Shown here piece after piece: positions 45,000 to 57,600 of a stretch of DNA of 64,000 nucleotides. The position numbers and the translations under genes are program-made. Position 1 is the first letter of the stretch, and the number at the start of each line of letters is the position of its first letter. Origin of the DNA: Metellina segmentata (taxonomy: Eukaryota; Arthropoda; Arachnida; Araneae; Tetragnathidae); NCBI GenBank assembly GCA_947359465.1, contig OX375882.1, positions 50,783,509-50,847,508 of the forward strand. Direction: 5' to 3'. Below the pieces are notes generated by a model. That model ran no database searches, was not told the origin of the DNA, and saw nothing but the letters and a program-made list of their open reading frames with translations.

Positions 45000-45324
45000 G
45001 GTAATTATTAGTTAACGTCATACTAGAGAAACACTACGGGCTATTGACAACGATCCGGGATCAATCACTTAAGGGAAAGATCCGATGACAACACCTCGTA
45101 ATTTTGAACCACGGTCAGATAACGAAGCAACATCTAAGCTGGCACCCCACTCTCCAAACCTCCATACCAACCCAACGTGAGGACTTTCGGCCACGACAGA
45201 TTTTAAGGTGCACCAGCCGCCTCTACACCATATGCTTACAAACATCCTTGCCCGGACCCGGATTCAAACCAGGAACCTTATGATCTAGAGGCTAACACCT
45301 TAACCACTTACCGGTTGGTCGGCC
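45000..45324 (-). mobile_element. Full-length SINE copy C (minus)
   Basis: It follows copy B after about 10 bp in the same orientation, at very high similarity. The B-box complement is GGATTCAAACCAGG (one change) and one base is lost in the A-box region (CCACTTACCGG). Near-identity and head-to-tail position suggest tandem duplication rather than two insertions. Confidence 0.88.
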
Positions 45325-45616
45325 ACGTTAACTAGGTATTTGTTCTAAATTTGATGACACTACTAAACAAGCCTTAACTCTGCGCAATCTCTTACCAAAC
45401 CCCAACGGAAGTGAAATGATGGGTTTGTTATTGTCGAGTTGGAAATTGACAGAAAACATTGTTTACTTTCCTTTTCGATACACAGAAGTCCATCCGAAAC
45501 CCAAAACTTTAAAATCGTGTTTTTTCTGTTTGTCCTTATTTTTTTCTTTTTGATTCATCAGTGAATGTGTCGGAAATTTGGGATAATGTTATCAGATTAA
45601 ATGTTGGTGTAAAAAA

Positions 45617-48600
45617 ATGCCGGGTGATTCTGTTGTTAGTGTTGCTATACTATCGGCTTCGTGTAATATCATATTACAGGTACAGACAATTTTTTGAGGT
45701 GTCTTTATGGAGTTGTTAATTTTTCATTTGACTGTGATTCTGTTTCTAGAACATCAAACCCCAGAATTCATGTGTCCAGAATTAAATTTGCTCAATTTTG
45801 CCATAGTTAGTCTTCAGAATCTTCAACATTGACTAGATTTTAATGCCATGTTGGTTCATAAACATTTTTCAAAAATGCTAAATACATGACAAGCTATTTA
45901 TATATTATAATACTTATTTGTTAAGGGTTTTTTTTAGTATGTACTTAAAATTTCCTTTTTTTTCAGGTGTTAGTCCGAATATTATCATCACTCTCAAATG
46001 CTGTGATATTTCGTTTCATAACGAAAGAAGCCTTAGGTGTAATAAATGTTCGGTAAGTGAAAACCTTTCCGAATATATTCTTTAACTTATTCTCACCAGT
46101 TAAAATGACACCTTATGAACAACTACAATAATAGAAAAATCAAAATACACTTTTAATATCCACGAATTTTTCCATCTACACTTTACTTTTTAAGCATAGA
46201 TAGAGAATTTTTAAAATTTCATTGTTTTTTGTTGTTTTGAATACTGTGTCTTTTGTATTTTTGCATTTATATGTGTAACAAAACACTAAACTTACAAATT
46301 CCTGACCTGGCAATTTTAAGATTTATTTTTGTTCTGTATTTTCAGATTACTTTTGTTGTATTCTACTTGTCATTGCCTCAGTCGCGAAGCATTCCGGCGC
46401 TCGTGTCTATCAAAGTTTGACCATAAATGCATACAAAACAAATTCAATCTTCTTTGGATGATGTAAGTCACAAATTTTATATAAATATTTTTGTGAGAGT
46501 TTGGCATGCAGTAGTGTCCCTGTGTTCATTGGTTGTATATTCCATGACTTCTGCACTTATATTCCAAGTACGAAATTAGTAGTGATTGGCTGTATTTTCC
46601 AAATTTGAATTTCATTTTGAGTACAAGGATTTTATATTTAGTGGTAATTTTTGTTGTCTGTTTTCTGAAATTCACTTGTATGACTCAAATTCTGACCAAT
46701 AAACCACTTGATCTTCTACAGTTTATGCATTATTACGTTTAATTTAACAATTAGAGTAGACACTACTTATTCCCTACTGTATTATATGTACCAGAATGTT
46801 TTCAACAGCAAGCATAATGAGAAATCAAGATAAGTGACAGCTACACAATTTTTAACACTATGTAATGAATGCAAGAATAATAAATATTCTTTTCTATAAA
46901 AGTGCTGCACAAGTAAAGAAAAAAATATGTTATTGTTACCCATTGTACCGAAAATCATGTAAGTACACACATATGTGTAACATAACAGAATCCACAGGTG
47001 TGACTAAATAATTGTAATTATGAACTTTAAAGACAACTATGTAAGTTGAATTTACATTACACTGTAACAACACACTGGACTAATGGCAATAGTCCAGTAT
47101 CAATCCTAAAGAGAAATATCTAAGGACACCTCATAATTTTGAGATTCTGTCAAATTCAACACCTCAGCTGGCACCTCATTCTCCAAACTTACACACCATG
47201 TCAACTTGAAGACATTTTAAGCCACAGGAGATTTAAAGTGTACCAGCCCCCTGTCCAGTTGCGGGAATCAAAACGAACCACCCCTCTTCATTCGAACAAT
47301 TTTAACAGTAGAGCAAATTCAAGGATTGCATTGGACAGGGAATAATGTATTCTATAGATTCATGTAATCAAATTTGCATAAAGTTGTTGTCTTCATATTA
47401 AATTGAGCAACAGCTTCATAATTTTCTATGGCAACTCCCTATTATGACACAAAGTTTCAAATCTATATCATAATTTAACTTCAGATTCCAAGTTTCATGT
47501 CATTCAGTAAAACCATTTTGGAATCATGAGTACTGAAAGTCTGGAGTGCCAGTTAAATGAGTTTCCCAGACTCTTATGGATTTCTTCCAAAATAAATTCC
47601 TTTTGCATTGATGTTTGGTACCAGGTTTCTACACAAACAAAATAAACAATGCTTTAGTATTTTTAATAATTTTTAGTTTGCAGTATTAATTAGTAAATTG
47701 ATGTTCAGTAAAATTTGATTCAAAAATACTTAGTATTACCATTTAAAATTGCATCTCTTTCCTCTGGATGGTTTTTGTACAACAGTTAAATTTTCGTCGC
47801 TAAGATGATTTTAAAGGGTGTAAAAAGAATGGAAAAAATTGACAAACCTGAGAAATGTAAATTTTAGAAAAATGTTTGGAAATATCATTTATATAATTTA
47901 ACAGACATTGCCCTCTGCTCATCATGTGTGGTACAACTGAATAATGATCTACCAGTAGAGATGGGCAAAACTATGTTTTACAATGACAGTCTTAAATGGC
48001 TATTGCTCACTAGCAATAACAGCTTATTTAATTGTTACTAAAAGTAACAGTTAGTAAATAAGTTTAACAGTTATCATTAACTGTTAGAAAAAAAACAGTA
48101 AACATTGATTATTATTCTTTCCAAATTTCTCATCAAGCAAGATCTGGTCAATTTTGCTAATGACGAGATACCTCACCAATAAAAACATCAGGCGGATTAT
48201 GGGTCTTTGTAATCTTTCTTCACTCAAGCAACAAATGAACAGTTTCTGATTAACTACAAACAATTACATTTTGATCTATGGATAGCGACTATCAATATGT
48301 AGATGATCCCTGAAATGCACAACAACTTTAACATTGAATATATCTGGATTTATATAAAGTATTAAACTCATGAAATTTATTAATTTCACACTGTAGTATC
48401 TGATTAAGGCATTGAAACATGGTGTTGCCATTGGAAAATTAGTTGTTTAAGCAAAATTTGATATGAAGACAGCTTTTTATACTATGTTTTCACATTTCAA
48501 TTTGCAGAGGACATTTTCCCCTATTGAATGATATCTTTGAATTTGAGCTACTATGAATAGGAATAGTGCTTGCAATAAAGGGGATTGTGTTTTTTCAGTG

Positions 48601-51600
48601 ACAATCTGGTTAGATCTAATTTCAAACTTGCAGATCTGCTTGCTAATCCATGAATACCAACTGGGACAACTCAGGACTAAAATCTATGCATTGTTATGTG
48701 CTGTACATTTTTCATTTTTACTTTCCAGTATTCCTGTGTGTCTAGCATGCTCATGTTTCCTGCGGTATGTATGGATATATCTATTAGAAGTGCCAGATCC
48801 CAGTTTAGTTCCTCATTATTCTGCTGGTGTGAATATAGTTATTGCATCTGTTTTAATTGAAAGCCTAGCAGAGCCAATTTATGTGTTTAGCCAAAGCTCC
48901 CAATTCGTAAAATTAAAGGTAAGGTTTTTAAATTTATTATTTTATAAAAACACACACTTATGTTTATGTTTTAACTAGTAATTTGTTGTATTGTTAATGT
49001 TATTACTAACATTTCTTTACTCCTGCCTCATAACAAAACACGTATTTTCAGTGGTGTTGTGTGTTCATTTTGTATTTACCTGTTGTAGTGGTATAGTGAG
49101 GATCCCCCGGACGAGGCAATCAACTTATGATCATTCAATCTTTGAAGATCAACGAAAGCTTGTTACAATGCTGGCCTATGCAATAGCATGAAGCTCAATT
49201 GCTGTGGCTGGTTTTCCCTCTGAAAATGCGTTATCATTACCGTCTCTTTTGGCACCCAAAATTGTTTTACCACCCTAAAGACACCAGTTGTTAAAGATTT
49301 GTTTACTTTACTGCCAATCCCCTAATTTATCATTCGATATCATATAACTCGACTGTCAACTCCCAGAAATCAATACAATAGTTTGTCTGCAATGGTGTTT
49401 AATCTACAAAATATAATTGTAAAGTCTTCAGAATTTAGTATTTTGTCAAATAACACTTTATGATGCCATGATGCTATTTTTATTTCAACTAAAAACTAAT
49501 GCCACTTAATTGGAGGCAATATCTTGTATATAAAAGCAACTATTTTTTAAACAAATACCCTTGATAGGTAGACTGAAAAGTTTATGTAAGGTAGTCAATT
49601 GGTATTTTTAATTGTGTTGTGTTGCTTTAATCTGTCTAAGTAAACTATTTCCAAAATTGTCATACTTTTTGTGTTTTGGAAACATATTTTTCATTTTAAA
49701 AAGAGCTAAAAAATATATATATTTCATTCCTTCTTTCACTGTTAAGTTTTCTCCAGATTTTATTGAGATTTCTGAAAAAGACTTGCTTTAAAGGATTTTA
49801 TATGAAGAATTAATGTTTTATTTCAAAAAATGAATTGCTATTTTTCTTAGTGGAGCTTTAAATTTATTGCACATCATAGATTCAGATTTATAAAATATGT
49901 TGATGCTTTACATAATATTTAAAATTATTTTTCAAATTAGTTTACATTTTCTTTTTTAGGTTGTTAGTGAAGGTTTAATGCTAACAGTTAGGAGTGTCAG
50001 CATGGTTATTTGTCTAAGTAAATGGCCTCATCAAGCTATGTATTGTTTTTGCTTTAGCCAGGTATTTTATATGCATTACAAACTACTTTAAATCTTTATT
50101 GATACAGTAAAACCCTGGTTAACTGAACTCGGGTTAACCGAAACCCTGGTTGTTCGAAATCAACAACAACAAAACACATGTACTGTACTACTGCACTGGA
50201 ATAATTGCGAGGGCAAGAATACGCTGGCTAAAAATGTAATTTAAACTTTAATAAAGAACATAAGTTTAGCATACAAAGATAGTTTGTAATTCAAAACATT
50301 CTTCATTTCGGAATTACATACATACAGTAATTAGATACAAAATACATAGTAATGGATTTCATGGCTTAACCGAAAAAATCGTTACCCGAAACGGCTCCCA
50401 CTCCCCATATTTTGGTTAACCGAGGTTGTACTATATATTCATTCTTATTAGTTTTGTTCAATTATATTTCTATTGAATCATAATTAGAAGTATACCCCCA
50501 AATCTGCTGTTCTGTTTCTGTAGTTTCAGTTATATCAATGTTTTATGCAGATGAAAAATGGTGAAAATTGAAGAAATCAACACTTTAAAGTTTATGCTTA
50601 TATAAAAAGAAAAATTCATCAAATAGAGAACTGACTTTACTACTTGGGGATATTTTTATACAAGAATCCATAAATACAATCTTACAGTGTTATATCGGGA
50701 GATGCCTCATCAAACAGGGCTGGTGTGATGTGGTTATTTATTCATTTTGCATGATTTTGTTATGTGAAAAAATGTTTAACATGTGGAAAGATTTTTCAAC
50801 TTGAATGAAGTATGCCATCCAGAAGCTCTAAAAACTGAACAACTTCTGTAAAAGCTGTCCTATCCAGAATATGAAGTATTGTAACCGATTATTTTAGACT
50901 ATGACTGGAATGCCTGGTATGTAAAACTTCAATGATGTAGATAAACGAATAGTAAACAAGAAAGCAGTAAAATGTTTTTATTTAGCTGTTTTATTGCTTA
51001 ATTAAATCCATACATAAAAATTGTCATTTTTATATTCTATTATTTATGTACCATATTTGCACTTTGTCAATGTAATGTAATGTAAAATAAGCCCCTCGAG
51101 GGAAAATACAGTATTTTTTCTTGTTAAATAACATGAAATTCTGAAAACCTGTAAATATTTCAGTAGTCTCCTTAGTTTTACTTTAATAAGGTTTGATAGT
51201 AACTCTGTTTTATTATAAAAATTTTGCTACAGAGAGAAATTAGCAAAATAGGCATACACGAAAGTGGTTTGACAATACATGAAACACATTTTTTAAAATT
51301 AGTTTCATATTCATATGTTGTCTATTTTTCAATTACAGTGATTAATTTATTTTTCTAGGCATTGAGTTCTGTGATCTATACAGCTTCCTTTTATGGGTAT
51401 TTTGCTTACTACTTAAACTCTGAACAACAGAAAAGGTATCCTCTACTCATTACTTCCATATATGATGTGTTTCCCAAATTTTCCAAAAAGGTAATCACTA
51501 AATAATATAAGCAATGAAGTTTATGTTTTATATTAAAATTAGAACTCTTTAATGAGTACAAAGGAAATGATGCTAATTTTATTTATTAACCATGATAATT

Positions 51601-54600
51601 TCAATCACATGCAGTTTGATTTACATAATATCTCTTCTTTCTAGTTTGTGCATTGGGAAGACCTTTGTTTGACATGGAGCTTTTTTAAACAAACCATACT
51701 AAAGCAACTCCTCACTGAAGGTTAGAATTAATTTGAATTTTGTTTTCCAACTTCAAACTGATTTAACTTTATTTTTAATTTTGATGGATTTGGCATAGGA
51801 CAAACTTTTAATAAATAAAACTAATTTTTGTTTAACTGATTGAGAGCATCATAAATAGTATGCTCATATTTTAAACCTACTTTGTATTTGAGAGAGATAG
51901 ATTTTTATACATTGAAAATTAAGAATCATAAATTTTCATTAAATACAAATTAACAAAATTTCTATCAATGTTATTGGTTAAATATTCTTTATTTTCCCAG
52001 ACTTGCTATTTTCCTTGAATCGTAATTGTTACTATTGTTCGAACAGGAGACTAATGTCATAATTTTGTGACACCACAAAATTATTTCCAAAGTATCTTAT
52101 GTAGAAAAGTTTACATCTCAATTGTATCTATTCAATTTTGTAGTTTGATCAGATAATCTTTTTGTCGCTATTCTTGCATTACTTGTATATCTTATTTTAT
52201 ATCTGCATCATGTTGCAGACCAATATTTTATTAAATCTCTCATTAATTCTTTAGAATCAAGTTTTCATCATAATTTATTATCCTTATGTTGATCACAATG
52301 CTTTTACTTTTTACTTTTCAACATGATTTTCCTTTCTTTTTTATAATTTTTGCACTAAATTCTCGTTACTTCTGATGTTTATATTTGCATTGTGTTTCTT
52401 TTATCTTGCACTTCTTTTTTTAAACTTTGCCATTAGTCTCTAACACACAGGCTATTTTCTAGTTTCATATGTAAAATCTTAAAGTGTACAGTTTTCTAAT
52501 ATAAAAATGTATTAAGTTACTTACACTTAAGCATTTTCTCACCACCAGATGTAATCCAAAGAAATAAATTTCAGGTGAACGTTACTTGATGACCTTCTTC
52601 ACTGTTTTGTCATTTGCTGAACAAGGTAAGTTCATTGAAACAATTTCCTTGTTGAACACTCTTTCAGCTTAAATAATTGTCCTTTAATTGTTTTCATATT
52701 TTCTGACATGCCATAATGTTCTTAATCCTCTGCGCAACACAAGATTTACAAGTAATGCAGTGTAGCTTTCTCTCCCTTAACACACACAATGACTAAATAA
52801 CCACATCTATTGATTGAGCAAGTCCTAGGAAAAATTCCCAAGAAGGTCAAAACTGGTTTGAAGTCATACTGTGAAGAGAGTGCAAGTTGCAGAACAGATA
52901 TTTAAGTATGAACCTCCCAAAGGATTCACTGAACCCCAATTTGCTGCTGAAGAAACTTGTATGGTAGAAAAGATTCTACTGCTTTAATATAATTCAGGAA
53001 ATATTAATACAGTACAAAGTCCCAAACCAGGACATCAAAAGTCTGGAATTGTCCCAAATCAGGACATCAAAAATCCGGAATTGTCCCAAATCAGGACATA
53101 CAAAATCCGGAATTGTCCAAAATCTAGAAGTTTTGCTAACCTGTGTATTTTTTCTCTCTTTCCGTCAATTTTTAAAGAACATGGAGTTAAACCTTTACCT
53201 AACTGATCAAACAACTTAAAATAACGGACATGTTCAGAGTAATTACCACACAAAAAAATTAGAAGATTTGCAAGTAAAATTTATTGCATTGTATAAAAAG
53301 TATTTTTCTTTTCCTTTTTATAAAAAATTATTTCTATTTAATCTGCTATTTTACTGTTGCAAACGCAAAATTCGCATGGCAAGGGGGTTAGATTAAGGTT
53401 TTTGTGACAAAAAATGTAATTTATGCCAAACTACTTGTATGCCAAATCCACACAAAATTGGCGAGGTTCCAAAGGCTGATGTCACTAGTGACGTGAGGGC
53501 AAAAAGTCTAAATTTTGATGCTTTTTCATTTTTAAAAGCAGAAAGAGTGGGGAAAAAACTATTAAATTCATTTTAAAATGTTCTAGATTGAATTTTAAAA
53601 TTCTTGCGACCCTAAAATTGGAAAAAATTGGGACTACTTGTGTGCCAAATCCCATTACTGTAAATGCCATAGATTCGCCAGGACTTTGCATGCAAGAAAC
53701 AAACACTTCCTTTTATAATATTAGAGATTAAGTAAAATGAAGAACAAAAATCAAAACTTTTTTAACCCTCATTCTCCAACTCTTCTGATGGTGCACATAG
53801 GAGTCATAACCCAAGGATGCTCAAGCTATATTTCTTTACTTTTTCCTCTCCCTCCTTGTTTACTTTCTTTTCACAATTACTTGACATTGCTTATCTTGTG
53901 TTTGGCGAAATAGGGTTCCCAAAATTGTACTTGTTAGAAACTTGTATTTTTCTTTTTAATTTATTTAGCTCAGTAAAACAAATTAAGCTTTCAATTGAGG
54001 CTGAAGTTGAATTTATTTAACAAAAAGGTATGTTTTCGAAGTATTTTGAATTTTAGTTCCTTCACATTGTTTTCACCTGTTCTTAAAAATATAAGAATAT
54101 ATATCCGATATAAAATCTTTAAGATACATCTGTATCTTGATAGAAAAAAGAGCCACTGCTGAAATTTGCTGATTATGAGTTATGTCCACCAATCAATAAT
54201 GACAGTAATAGAAAAAAAGGTCTATGTGTCCTCCTGTGCATTATAAAGGAATCAAATCCTTTGAAATTATTTTTCGTATGCTTTATTGAAAATTAAAAAA
54301 ATAATTACTAAAGCAGCTTTTAACAAAATTGGTAGTAGCTCTTATTCTGTCAATTAATAGTAATATCCTTATGCAACCGCCCATATTTGACATTCCCATT
54401 AAAATAATACTATAACGAGCTTTTTCTGTATTTTTATTCACAGGACTCTATGATGTTGTCAATAATTTAGGCTCATTAGCAGCTCGTTTCATATTTTTAC
54501 CTATTGAAGACAGTGCTTACTTGCTCTTTACACAACTACTTTCTAGAGACAGAGCTTCACAACCCCAGGTAACACAGTTAATTTGGAAGACCCATCTTTT

Positions 54601-57600
54601 TAATCAACTGTTTAAACATGGAAATTCTCATGTTTCCTTTGAATTGTGTTTGAAAATCAATAAATTTTAAGCTTTTTCTGTAAAATTTTAATTTTATTTT
54701 TTCCCTTTCTAACAAAGATGCACAGTTCATTATAAAAAACAAACCACTCTCCTTTATTTCGAGGACTATTCAAAATATAGCAAATTCAAAGATATCAATT
54801 AATAGGGAAAAACGTCTTCTTTAAATTCAAATGCAAAAACATTGTATGCTGTCTGTTTTCATATAAAATTTTGCATAAATAAAATTTGCAGTGGTAACAC
54901 CATGTTTTTGATGCCTTAATTAGATTTTACATAGCCAAATCAGTCTAAGTATGAAATTGCATGAATTTACAGTCGTTATAGCAGGAGATATTTAAAGCTA
55001 AGCTGCTGTCCATTTCAGGGATGATCTCCATCTTGAAAGTTGCTATTCATAGAGGGAGGTTATTTGTAGTAAATCAGGATCTTTTCACTTGTTGCTTGAC
55101 TAAAGGAAGATTACAAAGAACCCTCCTAGTGGTTGCATTGATGAGGTATCTCGTCATTAGCAAAATTGACCACATCTTGCTGGATGAGAAATTTGGAAAG
55201 AATGATAATCAGTATTTATTGCTTAATTTTAACAATAACTTCAATTTTTAACAGTTAATGATAACTGATTAACTTATTCACTGACTTTTATTTTTAGTAT
55301 TTATTAAATAAGCTTTTGTAATAACTGTCATCGAGAAACATAGTTTTGCCCATCTCTACAGTTAGATTGATCATTGTTCAACTGTACCACAGAATGCAAA
55401 GTGTGTTAGATTAGATGAATAGTATTTAAAAAATTTTTACATTCCTCAGGTTTGTCATAAATTTTTCACCTTTTGGTTCAACCTAAAATCTTCTTAGTGA
55501 CAAAAATTTAAGTAGCGCAAAAACTATCTAGAGGAAAGCTGAATTTTTGAATGGTAAAACTAAGTCTTTCTGAATCGATTTCTAACAAAATATATCAAGG
55601 TTACTACTCATACTTTTTTCGAATAGTAATTTCATAATTAATATTGCAAACTAAAAATCATTTTAAAACTAAAAAAATTAGTATGTTTTGTTTGGGTACC
55701 TTAATACAGGGTGTTTCAAAAATGACCGGCCAATTTGAAAAATCAATAAAAACTAAATGAGCAGCAACAGAAATGCGCCGTTTATTGCAATGTGCTTGGG
55801 ACAACAGTAAATTTTCAAGCAGACAGGCTTTCGAAATTAGTTACAATGTTCAACAACAGATGGCGCTTCAGGCGATTTATAGAAAAAATAAGAGATAATA
55901 AAGAGATATAAAAAAACGCAGTCTGAGATCGTCATTCTGTAAGTCGTCTTTCTGCTGCAAGCGCGTGGTGTTCAGATTTCAAGTTTGCTGTGAAAAAATA
56001 GTTTATTCCTTAGAACAGCGGATTTTTCTCGTGTTGGAATTCCACCACCTAGAACAGTGTTGTTGCAACAAAACGAAATTTTCAACTGTAGTTTAATGTA
56101 ACCAAAGGACCAAAAAAAATATATAGTAAAGGATCTGTTGAAAATTTTCAACGGACTGGGAACGTGGAGGATGAACGTGCTGGAAAAGTAGGGTGTCTGC
56201 CTACGACAACCACAGAGATCAATGCTCAGCTTGTGCAACAGAGTGGGGACACTTGAAACACCAGGTGTACAACCACAATCCAGAAACGGAGCAGTACATC
56301 TCTTCTGCATGTGAAGCCATCCCACCTGAGACGTTTGTACAGGTTTCTGATAATTTTGTACTGAGAGTATGCCATATTGTTGCTGCGCATGGTGAATATG
56401 TAGAAAATTTCGTAGCATAGATTTTTCCAAACTGCAGCGCCATCTGCTGTTGAACATAGTAACTAATTTCGTAAGTTTGTCTGCCTGAAGATTTACTGCT
56501 GTCCCAAGGACATTGCAATAAATGGCAAATAGGCCGGTCATTTTTGAAACACCCTGTATTAGCATGCTACAAAATATCAGCATTATGGGAATATTATTTA
56601 GGAAGATATTCATAAAAGTCTTGAACTGATTCAACATTAAGATTAACAAACTTCCTGTACTTGTAATTCTGAAGCAGTTTTACTGAATGAAATTAAACTT
56701 AGCATCTAAAGTTGAATTATGTTATAGATTCGAAATATGTGTCAAATTAGTAGTTTGCTGTTGAAAATTATGATGAAATTAGTGCATTATTTTATATGAA
56801 GACTGCCTCTTTTGCAAATTTTATGCATATGCATTAATAGAAGGCATTATTTCCTGTTGAATGCCATCTTTGAATTGGTTCTTCTGTTACAATTCTTTAT
56901 ACTTCTTTTTTTTTCCACAACTGTATACACTTTTAAAAGCTTGAAGGTCTTTAAATTGTTCTATGTATTTTTTAGCACATTTATTTTTTATTTATTATTA
57001 TTATTATTATTTTTTGCTGCATTTTTTGTAAAATGGGGTCTTTTTATGCTACTATGTCCAAAGTATGTGACAGTTAAATCTTACATTGTTTATATAAATA
57101 ATGGAAAATAATAAAATTTGTCAAATAACAGTTAAAATAATAAAAATAGGAATCCTGATCATCTGTATTATGAATTATATCCAAGGCTGCCAAAAGAGAA
57201 ACAATACATGTGTTGTATCCTAACTGCAATACCACCATGAATCAAAAAATAAATATCTTGTTTTTATGTATACAAAAACTCTATTTTGTTAATATACAGT
57301 TGATTTTTCTCATTTCACTACAAGGGCATATTTTTGTGAAGCACAATGTTGCCCTGGGACATCACAGGGGTGGATTTAAGTTACACCTAACGTTCTATGC
57401 ACAACTCGTTTTATAGAGATGTCACACATCCATTCTAGACGGACAAACATCTGAGCCTAACCCCGGATTCGAACCTGGAATCTCTCTATCCTGACTGGAT
57501 GATTGTAGAAAAATTAAATATGTGCTTCCACATACTGTAAAAATATATTATACTGGAATCTAACAGTTTTGCAGAATACTGAAATTGTATTTAGTCTTTA

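Noticed and set aside
48553..48978. Uninterrupted 141-codon gene
   Set aside because: Only 48729-48918 is coding (RFT1 exon 4); the rest is intron read-through on both sides.
55021..55251. 76-codon frame in RFT1 intron 9
   Set aside because: It lies within a non-coding transposon-like repeat; the inverted copy at 48 kb does not preserve the frame.
56193..56518. Minus-strand frames overlapping the mariner-like C-terminus
   Set aside because: The plus-strand frame carries the recognisable transposase tail; the minus frames are shadows.
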